A stretch of DNA of 64,000 nucleotides from Lagopus muta (GCF_023343835.1 NC_064442.1:19392501-19456500); one strand, 5' to 3'; positions 48,601-57,649 are shown, counted from the stretch's first letter. A program made the numbers and translations. Notes: generated by a model not told the origin, from the letters alone.

Positions 48601-50879
48601 TGTCCAAGGCTTCTGAAGCTCTCCCATGCACACCATCCCATTGGGCTTCTCTCATCACCCACCTCAGTAGCCAAAGTTTCTGAACCATCCCGAGGTAATG
48701 TTACCCAGAGTTTTTTTTTCTTCTGGTGTTCCAGCAGGTTCCCGTTTCGGTACCACTGGTAGCTGGGGGCTGGGACCCCAACGGCAGCACACTGCAGCTG
48801 TAGTGGTTTCCCAACTTCCACCTTCTGCTCAGTGGGGTTGAGGATGATGACTGGTTCTCCTTGCCAGAGCTGAGGGAGCAGTCCTGTGAAGCAGAGGCAA
48901 GGAATTAGTACTCCCTTTGTGAGGACAGAAAACAATATTTCTTTTTTTTCTGTGCAGTCCATGTGCTTTGACAGAGAAGTAAACTTTTTCCACCCACACC
49001 AGGAGATGCCTTTTCACAGGATGGCTGTGCTCACAGTGTCACCAATACATCTTTCTGCCCCAGGTGCAGAGAATCCTTGAGAGCAATACATGACAGCATA
49101 TGACACAACAAAGCACTGCCTCTTGCTTCCCGATCCCAAAGGTGCCTTGACTCCTGTCGATGCTCACTCTTTCCTGCTAAGGGTGCAGCCAACACGCTGA
49201 GGTCAGGCACACCCTAAGTTACTTTGCCCAGCTTTGAAATAGCCAGACTGCCTCATCCAGTCCCTCTGCCCTATGCAAACACCTAGCAGCAAACACCCAG
49301 TATAACTTCCCTCTAGTAAACCCACAGTGAGTGGTCAGCAGGGCAAGAGGGTAAATACAAGCCGGGGTTACCAGGATCATGACAGGGACCTGAAATACCT
49401 GGAGCACAGTCACAGTGGTTTTGCTTAGATCCACATCACCGGAGCAGTTCTCCTATATAATGACTTGAGCTTGGAGGACACAATGCCCCAGAAACCACAA
49501 AGGACCACTGCTGTGATATCCAGCAATGTCTGTGCAAAGCAGAGAACAGAGCAAAGCTAGAAGACATGTTTGTACCTCCGGCAACGCGTGGATGAACCTC
49601 CACCTTCACCCAGTCAGAGAAGATCACATTTCTGTAGAGGTCGTTAATTCTGCAAGTGTAGAGTTGGGTCTGCTGTGCAGTGATGGGCAAGTCTTGCTTG
49701 GTGGCACCAGGAATCTGGTAGCGGACAGACTACAGAGAAAACACAGGCAGTAGGCAGCAAGTTCCCCCGTCACTGCTGGTAGCAGAAGGCACCAGCAAGC
49801 CCCTTTAAAGGCAGGACAAGCTGGAATGCCTGGTTGTGTCACCTCCTCACAAGGATATGGGGAGAAAGAACCAGTGGAAACCCTTGGCAAGCACATCTGT
49901 ACTACCACATCTCCTCTATTCTCTTCCAGCCTCCCGCTGCCCACCTGCACTGCTAACAGAGGGCCAACTCACCTCACTGCAGGGCATGGAGCTGGCCCAA
50001 TGCAATGAGGAAAGTCACCCTTGCTCACAACATTACCTGGCACTGACAAAACCACTGGTACTGCAGTGAGGTGTGGGCCTCGGCTCTGCAGTGCAGAGTG
50101 AAGGAGTACCCAACAGGAACGGAGACAGAGACCGGCTGCTCGGTGATCACAATGGCTGTTGGGAAACAGGCGTGGGTTTGCAACACAAGCAAGGAGATGG
50201 ACACCGCTGGGGTGGCACTGAATGGGTCACAAAATTACAGAACCATGAAGGTTGGAAAAGACCTCGAAGATCATCTGGTCCAACCATCCACCTACCACCA
50301 ATATCTCCCACTGAACCACGTCTCTAAGTACTACATCTCCATGGTTCTTGAGCACCTCCAGGGATGGTGACCCCACCACCTCCCCGGGCGGCCTGTTCCA
50401 ATGCACCATTGTTCTTTCAGAGAATATGTTTTTCCTAATATCCAACCTGAACCTCCCCTGGTGCAACCTATGGCCATCACCTCTCATCCTCTCACTTGGG
50501 AGCAGAAGCCAACCCCCACCTCACCACAACCTCCCTTCAGGGAGTTACAGAGAGCGATGAGGTCTCCCCCGAGCCTCCTCCACACTGACCCATCCCAGCT
50601 CCCCATAACACTTGTGCTTCAGACCCCTCACAGCTTCGTCGCCCTTCCCTGGACACTCCGCAGGTCCTCGATGTCCTTCTGGCAGTGAGGTGACCAACAC
50701 TGATCACAGCACTGGAGTACATCGGCACGAGCACACACATCCCCGTTCGGGTCGGGTCGCTCCTGCTCCTTCCGCGCATCACCGCCGCCGATGCGCCAGG
50801 CTCGCCTCCCGCACGGCCCGCCGAGAGCCGCCGAGCACCACGAGAGCCAAGCAGCCCGCCCCGGCTCACCTGTCTGCAT
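27285..50879 (-). CDS. PCASP2: Caspase-like paracaspase PCASP2 (MALT1 paralogue), complete, 14 coding exons, 632 aa
   Basis: Arginine-specific cysteine protease and scaffold of the MALT1 family. Coding exons: 50870-50879, 50037-50155, 49576-49729, 48705-48883, 47338-47434, 44157-44183, 43152-43355, 38242-38419, 34816-34890, 34073-34200, 33673-33804, 33390-33541, 28906-29031, 27285-27602. All join in phase with GT/AG sites, totalling 1,899 nt. Domains: Ig1 about 5-92 (C26, W38, C69), Ig2 about 105-187 (C126, W138, D162-x-G-x-Y-x-C168), p20 caspase-like about 197-357, third Ig-like region about 430-560. The catalytic pair is His271 (YYAGHGYE) and Cys320 (LLDTCRK). The acidic P1-arginine pocket residues D221, D318 and E356 match human MALT1 D365, D462 and E500 with identical spacings. 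Unlike MALT1 there is no N-terminal death domain. Flanking ZNF592 and ALPK3 favour the PCASP2 paralogue over MALT1 itself. The family assignment is very secure; the paralogue name rests on synteny and memory. Confidence 0.93.
28906..29031 (-). CDS. PCASP2: Paracaspase exon (residues 486-527)
   Basis: A 126-nt phase-0 exon; acceptor CTGACCTAG, donor GTAGAG. Encodes an acidic stretch ([10 protein letters not shown]) and [11 protein letters not shown], aligned with MALT1 LYTRLSSLQKLK. Confidence 0.85.
31142..31350 (-). mobile_element. CR1 LINE fragment
   Basis: GATTAGATCCCCCTGAGACT, CCTTCTCCAGTCTGAAGTC and GATGCTCCAAGCCCTTCAGC follow the reverse CR1 body pattern. It is diverged. Confidence 0.65.
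31720..31894 (+). mobile_element. CR1 LINE 3' fragment
   Basis: GTCACTGTCCCTGGAGGTGT then GGACTAGATGATCTTAGAGG, ending CTCAATGATTCTAC, is a sense CR1 3' end. Confidence 0.85.
33390..33541 (-). CDS. PCASP2: Paracaspase exon: third Ig-like region (residues 435-485)
   Basis: Encodes [20 protein letters not shown], aligned with MALT1 LKFDCGVQIQLGFAAEFSNV. Acceptor TTCCCTTGCAG, donor GTGAGT. Ends phase 0. Confidence 0.92.
33673..33804 (-). CDS. PCASP2: Paracaspase exon: linker before the third Ig region (residues 391-434)
   Basis: Encodes [12 protein letters not shown] and EARSLTDPI, aligning with MALT1 KGKQALEIRSSL and KRALTDPI. W430 corresponds to the allosteric tryptophan W580 of the human protein. 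Donor GTGAGC. Confidence 0.94.
34073..34200 (-). CDS. PCASP2: Paracaspase exon: end of caspase-like domain (residues 348-390)
   Basis: Encodes [20 protein letters not shown] and [12 protein letters not shown], aligning with MALT1 GAEAFEIQ, GIFMKFLKDRLL and KKITVLLDEVAE. E356 matches the third arginine-pocket residue E500. Acceptor CCCCTTGCAG, donor GTAAAG. Confidence 0.96.
34816..34890 (-). CDS. PCASP2: Paracaspase exon (residues 323-347)
   Basis: A 75-nt exon with acceptor CCTCTTACAG and donor GTAAGT. Encodes ALSQVQPL and NTVYGYA, matching MALT1 ALKVTANIVFGYAT directly after the catalytic cysteine. Confidence 0.9.
34891..38241 (-). other. PCASP2: Paracaspase intron, nothing else recognised
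   Basis: No repeat family or additional exon was identified. Open frames near 35,832-36,136 lack MALT1-family similarity. Confidence 0.55.
38242..38419 (-). CDS. PCASP2: Paracaspase exon: catalytic His/Cys (residues 264-322)
   Basis: Encodes [20 protein letters not shown] (catalytic His271) and [10 protein letters not shown] (pocket D318, catalytic Cys320). The His-Cys spacing of 49 residues equals human MALT1 (415/464). Acceptor CCATGTTCCCAG, donor GTAGGG. Confidence 0.98.
38420..43151 (-). other. PCASP2: Paracaspase intron, nothing else recognised
   Basis: Largest intron of the gene (4.7 kb). It contains short A/T runs and a purine-rich GGGGGGCGGGG patch near 41,161. No repeat family or gene was recognised. 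Confidence 0.55.
43152..43355 (-). CDS. PCASP2: Paracaspase exon: p20 N-terminal half (residues 196-263)
   Basis: Encodes [32 protein letters not shown] and [12 protein letters not shown], clearly the MALT1 block ALLIGNMNYREHPKL through VVSLLDL. D221 corresponds to the arginine-pocket residue D365. Acceptor TTTTTGTTAG, donor GTAAGG. Confidence 0.97.
44157..44183 (-). CDS. PCASP2: Paracaspase 27-nt micro-exon (residues 187-195)
   Basis: Acceptor CTTTCTTTTCCAG and donor GTGAGT flank 27 nt encoding DTCRSGKLF. It lies between Ig2 and the protease domain, the position of the alternatively spliced exon 7 of human MALT1. Including or skipping it both keep the reading frame. Identified from splice sites and phase only. 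Confidence 0.72.
45020..46080 (-). mobile_element. Long CR1 LINE copy
   Basis: Begins with AATAGAATTATGGTTG and AAGGTTGGAAAAGACCATC, the reversed 3' end. It runs through CTTGATGTCTTTCTGGCAG and CCCCCAGATCCTTTTTCTCT to the same internal series seen at 16,545-17,450. It is in the same orientation as the host gene. Confidence 0.9.
47338..47434 (-). CDS. PCASP2: Paracaspase exon: Ig2, second half (residues 155-186)
   Basis: Encodes [18 protein letters not shown], with the canonical Ig strand-F motif D-x-G-x-Y-x-C. Acceptor CTGTCTAG, donor GTGAGC. Phase 0 to 1. Confidence 0.93.
47740..48050 (-). mobile_element. Old, diverged CR1-like fragment
   Basis: The order of blocks CTTGAAAATCTCTGATGACAG, CACTGCCTCTCTGGG and AAGGAAGAACCTTTTCCTAG follows a reversed CR1 3' region with heavy divergence. 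The family call is tentative. Confidence 0.5.
48705..48883 (-). CDS. PCASP2: Paracaspase exon: Ig2, first half (residues 96-154)
   Basis: Acceptor TCTGCTTCACAG, donor GTAACA. Encodes [15 protein letters not shown] and [11 protein letters not shown], matching MALT1 LQCVAVG and YQWFKN. A run of lysine codons precedes LW at the 3' end. Phase 1 to 0. Confidence 0.95.
49576..49729 (-). CDS. PCASP2: Paracaspase exon: Ig1, second half (residues 44-94)
   Basis: Encodes [10 protein letters not shown] and FSDWVKVEV, matching MALT1 FYVCRVNNN and FSQWSQLDV. Acceptor CTCTGTAG. The donor is GTACAA after ...GGAG, weaker than the other sites in this gene. Ends phase 1. Confidence 0.9.
50037..50155 (-). CDS. 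PCASP2: Paracaspase exon: Ig1, first half (residues 4-43)
   Basis: Acceptor TTTCCCAACAG, donor GTAATG. It encodes [19 protein letters not shown] and QYQWF, aligning with the Ig1 of MALT1 (LCCRATGH, QYQWF). It begins in phase 1 and ends in phase 0. It contains LHCR/A at residues 24-28. Confidence 0.92.
50222..50725 (-). mobile_element. CR1 LINE copy filling most of paracaspase intron 2
   Basis: CAGAACCATGAAGGTTGG, then GAAGATCATCTGGTCCAACC and GAGCACCTCCAGGGATGGTG, is the reverse of a CR1 3' end. The copy runs about 500 bp of the 714-bp intron between the start-codon exon and the first Ig exon. Confidence 0.9.
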
Positions 50880-50958
50880 CGCTCTACCGGCGCTCCGGCC
50901 GCCGTGCCTCGCTCGCCCCGGCCGCCCTCAGCCGGCGGCTCCCGGCCCCGCCGAGCAC
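50870..50958 (-). CDS. PCASP2: Paracaspase exon 2: 5' UTR plus start codon (MQT)
   Basis: Acceptor CTTTCTTCTCCGCAG precedes 50,958; donor GTGAGC follows 50,870. Only ATG CAG ACA G (50,879-50,870) is coding, phase 1. Read upstream in this frame, the exon has a TGA and no other ATG, so translation must start here if this exon is used. Confidence 0.75.
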
Positions 50959-51107
50959 CTGCGGAGAAGAAAGCGGCGGCCGGGGATCGCGAAGAGCCCC
51001 CGGCCCGCCCAGGCCCCGGGCAGCGTGGCGGAGCCCGAGCCGCCCGCTCTCCCCGCTCCCTCGGCGGCCGCCCCTGGCCGGGCCGCGCCGCGGTGCGGGG
51101 CTCTCAC

Positions 51108-51140
51108 CTGGCGGCAGAGGAGGCGGCCGCGGGCCGCCAT
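51108..51140 (-). other. PCASP2: Upstream ORF start in probable exon 1 of the paracaspase gene
   Basis: An ATG at 51,140-51,138 is followed by 11 codons up to a donor CCAG/GTGAGAG (last exon base 51,108). Spliced to 50,958 it gives a 35-codon upstream frame that stops at TAG 50,886-50,884, four bases before the main ATG. The main frame is not continuous with it. The 5' end of the exon is unknown. Confidence 0.55.
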
Positions 51141-51549
51141 GGTCGCCAGCGGGGAGCCGCCGTCCTCGGGGGGCAGCGCCGGGCTCCGGCTCCCCGGGAG
51201 CCCGCGGGCCCTGCAGAGAGGCGGAGGCGCTCACCGGGGCTCGCCCGGCCGCGAGCCCCGAGCTCTTCCGGCTCGTCCCCGGGGCCGCTCGGACGTCTCC
51301 CCCTCGGGCCCGGGGACGGCCCCCGGACTCACCTGCCGTCGGCCCCGCCGCCCGGGGAAGGCCCCGCGGGCGCTCGGCGCCGCGCTTCCGTGCCGCCGGG
51401 CCCGCCCCGTCGCCCCGCTCCGAAAGCGAAACAGCGCGGCGACTCCGCCCGGGGCCGGGGCTGGCTGCGCGGCCGGGTAGGGCCTGCTCCGCGGGGCTCC
51501 GGCGTGCCCGCGCCTGCCGCTGCCCTGAGCGTCGTCGGCCCCGTGCCCG

Positions 51550-51925
51550 CGGGTGTCCGTAACGCGGCCCGACGGCGGCCTCAGCCCTGTCCCCACGGCT
51601 GTTCCGAGCGCTGCCCCCGTGCTGTCCCTACCTCATCCCCTCAAGGGTCATTGCTCCATGCCTGCGGCTGTCCTCACGGTCACCTCCGTGGCTGTCCTCA
51701 CCTCATCCCCACAGCCATCCTCACCCCCGTGCTCATAAGCATCCTCACCGCTATCTCCGTGGGTGTCCTCACCCCATCCCTGCGCGTGTCCTCATTCTCA
51801 TACCCACAGCAGTCCTGACCAGTGTCCCTGTGGGTGCCCCCACACATCCCCACGACCACCCTTGCTCTCATGCCCATCCCCACAGCCACCCTCCTCCCCA
51901 TCCCTTCCCTTCATTCCTCACCTTC
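51550..51925 (+). repeat. Degenerate pyrimidine-rich minisatellite
   Basis: Variants of a CCCCACAGCCATCCTCACC-like unit recur through the stretch (cores such as TCCTCACC, CCCCACAG and CCGTGGGTGTCC) with strong C bias. It sits just upstream of the paracaspase CpG island. Confidence 0.65.
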
Positions 51926-54590
51926 AGCCTCATCGCTCACCTCTGTCAACAGGGCTGAAGCTCCAAGGCTCATGGTGGAGCCCCAGCTGTGTTGTCCCCT
52001 TTCCTTTAGCTGGGAGAAGTAAGGTGAGCACCACCCGAGGTAATGACAACCTGTCAGGCTGCTTCCACTGAGAAATCCCCTGCCAGCTGGGCCAGGCATC
52101 ACGAGGGCTGCAGGGGAAGTGGCTCATGGCCAGCCCGCCCCAAGGTTGCACAAGCCCCTGTGGGATGGCAGAAGGGTGACAGCTGGGGACAGCCTGCTCT
52201 CACAGCCCAGCTGCTGGAGCAGCACCATAAGCTCTGAGCAGGCCCTAACTGCATGCTCCGAGTCATTTGATTTTCTACTCAAAGCCCAAACTTAACCTTT
52301 GTGGTATGAACGAGAAGTGTGAAATCGCTCCCCTGGTTCCTGAAATCTCCCTCACCGGATGCGGAAATGGGTCTGAGGATTCATTAATAAGGCAGCCAAT
52401 TGATTTAGGAGTTAATTTCAGAGAGGTCTTCTGGGACCAGAATACTTGTGCCTGTCAGATTTCTATCGCAAACAGTCCTTTATGCCAGGATGAGAGATCC
52501 TTTGAGCCTTTCTGGAGCTACAGCTTAATGAAATGAATTACGCTCGCGCGCAGGCTGTGATTTTAGAAACAACACAGCAGTGAATGTGAGGTTCATTATC
52601 GCTGCTCTGTGACTTCCATCTGCAGAGCACAAAAGGCAGAGTATCCTCTGCCACCAGCATCTCAGATGAGGCTGCAATTGTGTCTGAGCAAATGAAACGA
52701 TAAGAGTTCCCCAGCATAAATTTAATTTTGCTATGTGGCTCTATGGCACATCCACACCGGGGCTAGCTGCCCTTCCTTGTAGAAGGAATGATGGTGTTGG
52801 AGCAGGTACCCAAGGGACAAGGAAGACGATGTGAGATCTGCAGTGGCCTATATAAGAACAGACTCACTGAACCCATACTTACGACCTTTCAAAAGAGCAG
52901 ACCAAGCGGAAAGGAGCAGAGGTCACAGCTGGTGGTCCGCACAACTGGGAATGGAGAGAGCAGAAGGTGAAGAAGGAGTGACCATAATTCCCAAAGAACC
53001 TTACGTTACTCTCTGAAGTGAGCAGGCAGGGAGCATGACACAAAACTGATAGGGCTGAAGCAGGTCTGGGCTTAGGATCAGCAGGGACAAATTTCCACTA
53101 TTGTCTCTCCTTCCTCACGTACGGCAGTTACCTTCAGCATTGGCACAAAAGGATGCAGACAGCTCCAGATGGCAAAGAGAAGCAGTAACGGCTGAGAGAA
53201 AAGGAATGGACAGGAGATGTGCAATGGTGCAAGGGGAACCACCTCCATATGCTTCCCCAGGCAAGGGACACTGCTGAGTCACGCCACAGGGCTGGCAGAA
53301 TTCAGCAGTGCTTAGTCCCCACTCCCCAGTGCTTTTCTCTTACAAGTGATGAGGGTGCAGACTGTAGAAAAAGCAGAAACCAACACAGCTGATGGAGGAT
53401 GGAGGAAGGATCATTTTCTCTGTGCAGAATGGGACGGTCATGCTCTGCTCCTGCAAAGGTGGCAATCTTTCACATGGCATTAGTGAGCAGAGGGGATTTG
53501 GGAAGAGGATACTCAGCACAGTCACAGGTCCTTTCCTTCTGCCCACCTCCCCAGCTGTCTCTAACAACACACAGACCCAGCACAGAATTCAGAGACCATC
53601 CAGCCAAGCATTTTGAAATATACTCCTACATCTGTAAATAAACATATTAATAGATTGCAAATGAAAGTCCTGTCTGAACGTTTTCCACATCGTTCTATCA
53701 CATCTGTGATGTTGAGTAGATATAAATGTAGTGCAGGTAGATAATAAAAATAATCATTAAATTAACCCCAACACTTTCCAGAAGCTAAAGATGACACTTC
53801 TGCTTGATGCAGCATCTTTTCAATCAGCTATAGTCTGCTGCATTTCCATTATGTACCTTGTCAAAAGTCTGCTGTGCTTGTCCTCAGATCAATACAAGCT
53901 CTTCTACATGAACATGTGGCCAAGAGTATATTTTGTTTTGTTTTTTTCTGCATGCCAGTGGTGTTTACTTGTTGACATTGCACTGGAGAGCAGGAAGAAG
54001 CTTGTTGTTTAGAAAGGGAGGGACTTGCATTTATGTATGCAGGATGGGAAAAGGAAGGGTTGTGTGAGAGGAGTGAGAAAACATCTGTGACTTGCTGTGA
54101 ATCAGCGCTGGATTTGCAGGCAGAGGACGAAAGCTTTGCTAACAAGGATTGAAGCCTCGTGGCTGACTGGCTTAGACTTCAAAAACAAAATGGTGAGAGA
54201 GCAAGTTTCCAAATGCAGACAGAAGCAGAAGGCACTGTCACTCTGCAAACAGACGTGCTGTAAAAGAAAGCTCTGTCTCAGCAGGATAACTAGGCACAAG
54301 AACCAACTGAGAGCCTGAAAGGTCAGAAAAATAGACGTTCACCATGTGTCTGAGGGAAGGCTCAAACACTACAGCAGGATTCACCCAATTGCGCTTGAGC
54401 TGGTGGGTGCTAAGCCTGCTCTTGCCATCCAGTTTTCCCTACAGTAGTGGGGAGAGGAGCAGAACCACAATGTGAATGGGGTGCGAAAGGAACCTCTGGA
54501 AATCTCTAGTTCAGACACCCAGTCCAGGCAGGATCTGAACCAGTTGCTCAGCTGCTTGTCCCATCCACATGAGGTAGTAAGCTGAAGAAT
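51926..54590. other. Divergent intergenic spacer, no gene seen
   Basis: Lies between the paracaspase promoter and an LTR-like element. It contains AT-rich unique sequence and no recognisable coding segment or repeat. Confidence 0.5.
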
Positions 54591-54596
54591 ACAAGA

Positions 54597-55198
54597 TGTA
54601 AGGGGTCCATAACATCGCTTGGTTATGCTAACTCAAAAGAGGTCACAAATAGCATCACTTAGTTTAACCTTTTGCTAACTCAAGGGAAACTTATTGCTTA
54701 GTCTAACCTTTTTGTCAGCCCAGGAATATTCTAAAAAGGGAGCCCTCTCCAGACAGTAGAAGAGGAGCCCCTAAGAGAGCAATGAAAAAAGGGAAGATAA
54801 GCAGAATAGGGTATTGCTGAGGCATGCAGGGCATGAGAAGACCCCAGAACTGGGACAAAGGTCAGAAAGAAGTGGCGAGGGAGATGTCTGACTTCATCCC
54901 AAACGACCACCGAATGGGGAGGAAGACGTGGAGCCTTCATCCAATAGAAGCTACTGCGCATGCCCTCGGGAGGGGGAACAGTATGTAAATGAATTCCCGG
55001 AAAAGTAATGAATATATCAGTGAGTCTTGGGTATTACTACTGAATATGTATGGCTTGGCTAATAAATGTAGCGAGACTCCACTCTCTGGTGTGCAAACTA
55101 GGAGGAGTGATCCCCCTTGCACCCGGCGTGTGGCGCAGCGCTGAAATAAAGACGTACCTGCTCTTTTAACCTTACATGGGTTAGAGTTTGATTCCGCA
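54597..55198 (+). mobile_element. LTR-like element, probable solo LTR of an endogenous retrovirus
   Basis: About 600 bp bounded by TG...CA. It has an A/T-rich promoter-like part, AATAAA at about 55,061 and a second AATAAA at about 55,145 followed by a U5-like tail. This is the layout expected of an LTR. No viral genes are present and no target-site duplication was found, so the exact ends are uncertain. Confidence 0.5.
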
Positions 55199-57649
55199 AA
55201 TCACACATGTAACGATCTCCACAGACGGAGATTGCCCACCTCCTGGTCTCTGTTGCACTGTTTGATCTCCCTGACAGGGCATTTTTTTCTCTCCTGACAT
55301 CTGATCTGAATTTTCCTCACTGCAACTCGTCTTTGTTGCCTGTTACTCTGTGCCTCTGGGACGTGCTGGCTCTGTCTTGCGTGCACCCAGTGAGGTATTG
55401 AACACAGCAAGAAGGTCTCTAGTTAGTCCTGTTATAAAGATTAAAGGTAGTTCTCCCAGCATCTCCTTTTATGTCAGGTATGCCACAACGGGTCTCCCAG
55501 CATCCTGCCTCTCACACAGGGCAACGGCACAAAGCGAGAGATTGGAGCATGCACACAATGGGTATCCTTTTGTAGCTTGGAGGCTTCTTAAAGCAAAGCT
55601 AATATGTTTGTCCTGAGGAAGCCTCAACAAATTTTTCTTCCACTGATTTCTCCTGTTTTTTTGTTTGGCTTTTTTTTTTTCCCAACTTCTGCTGACACAC
55701 AATGAGTGGAATCAGCTTAATGAAAAGAGGCATGAGCAAGCATCTCTGTTTTACTGAGTGTACCATCTTCTAACTTCACGCACAGCCCCTGGTATTATTT
55801 TGAAAGACACTCTTTCCCTGTCCCTCAGAGTGTATAACTCTGTGGGAAGTACTGAGGTGGGATCTTCAGTCTCTGAGACAATCCTCCCCGTACTTCCTAG
55901 TAGCAAATCCAGAGGTTCTATGAGTTCCATCTTTGCATTTGCCAAGACCAAGTATCCTCTCTGATGTCCCAGTTTCAGCTATTTGCTTGCTTGACAGTAC
56001 AATCATCTGTGATAGTGACCTGCAAAAAGCAAATAAACTCCAGTACCTACATGTGAAATGATGTAGGACCCCTTCCAAAACACTGTCCTGAGATCTGAGC
56101 TAAGATAAGCATTTCTATGGGACTTGAGTGGAAGAGCAGCAGGTCTGATCAGGATGCTGTCAAGCAACCGGATACATCCAAAGCTGGATTGCTTTGGACT
56201 AGTATAACTTTTGCAAGCATGAAAACCTAAGTTGTCAATCCATTATACACTGACTCTGACAGGCCAGCAGGATCCAAGAAGTTTTGTATGAAAGTAGAAC
56301 AGACTTGGGGTCCTGGCTTTCAGTTTAGTGCTGTCTACCAACCCCCACTCTGTTGGACTGCATTCTGGATTCCCCACAGCCACTGTGTCCCTTTGCAACC
56401 TTCTCCCCAGCCTCATGCTCCACAGATTTCACTGATTTTCCCTCTACATGGGCTTGGGATTCTGCTGAGTTTGACAGCTTTCTTGGTGGACATCAGGTTC
56501 TGCTCATACAAATCTCCCCTTCCACTTGGTTTCCAAGGTTTGGTACACCCGTGACAACTAGTAGCTGAGGTCTGGGCTGAGTTATATCAGTTTGTATCTG
56601 CACGTCTGTGTTGTGGCCTTGTGCCCTGGTGCCTCCCAGCACTTTCACTGTTTTCTAGGTCTTTTCTGGGGCTCATGGCTGATTTAGGCCTGTTTACTTC
56701 TCTCTTTCTCATGCCACGCACACCAGTGCTGTATTTGTATTGCAGACCTCTGGAGCAATAAGTCATCCATGGCATTCCAGCACAGGGCTACAGAGCAGGA
56801 TCTTTTCAGCCCCAAGCAACCAGTCAGGAGCCTGGTTCCTCTCAGGGTTGTCACAGGGCAGCCACCTATCTCATGGACTGGAGGTGGCACCAAGTAAGCA
56901 GAGAGGTAGGAGACTCCTTATGGGATGCAAGGGAGAAATATACAGGCTCTGTGCAAAACTTTGTATGGGATGCCTAGGGAGGAACCAAAGGCTGGGGAAG
57001 GGAGATATCAGGATGGTCTGAGAAGGGACAAGTGTAGGAAAACACAGAGTAGTAAGAGGATAAAAGGGGGTGGCTGCACCTAACCAGTGTGGTCATGCCG
57101 CAGCAGTACAGTGTAGCCTAGGTTCTAATTAAACACCATTTCTAACCATGTGGTTTGGTAAGAAGCCCTCTGTTCTGTGTGGATGTGTGCAGCCACCACC
57201 TGCCTTGCTGCTTGCTGTCACAGTCATTCTCTCTTCTCCTCAGGCAGGGATCAGCACAAAGTCCCGTTGTTTGCCCGCTTGGGAGCTCTCTAGCACAGTC
57301 TCATCTCTTTTGCAGTAACACCTGCTGTTGTTTTCTTCTTGCAGACTGCAGGCATACAGCCGTGGGCAGGCAGCCGATCCACAGCGAGGCTGCTCAATCC
57401 ATCAGTCCTGCACGGAGCAATGCGGTGTCTCTGGCGATGTGCCTGCGGCATGCGATACAACAGCTTGACAGCAAGATGAAGGTGGAACATGAGGAAATTC
57501 GATTCTATTATGGGTTATGTTTTCATCTGGTATTAAATCACTCTCGGTAATCTTTTGTGACTGTGCCCACCTCTCACAGCCAGCCCTGTTTTGTGCTGTC
57601 CTCTTCAGGGAGAACGAGTAACTGCCAGCACAGGGCTTTTCCTTGGGAA
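55199..57649. other. Intergenic, no gene seen
   Basis: No supportable exon or repeat. The open frames around 57,155-57,550 lack any recognised motif. Confidence 0.5.

Larger units (their letters stand above)
50740..51600 (-). promoter_or_regulatory. PCASP2: CpG-island promoter of the paracaspase gene
   Basis: A CG-dense region covering exons 1 and 2 and the sequence upstream, without a TATA box on the minus strand. The plus-strand frames of 230-316 codons through it are GC-driven and not genes. Other candidate donors (GTGAGC near 51,230, GTGAGT near 51,330) suggest alternative first exons. Confidence 0.7.

Noticed and set aside
27285..50879. MALT1 itself as the identity of the paracaspase
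   Set aside because: The flanking genes are those of the ZNF592-ALPK3 block, the death domain is absent and the C-terminal tail is much shorter. The synteny argument cannot be fully proven without a genome search.
50612..51818. 316- and 304-codon plus-strand frames at the paracaspase promoter
   Set aside because: GC-driven frames in a CpG island, antisense to defined exons, with no domain resemblance.
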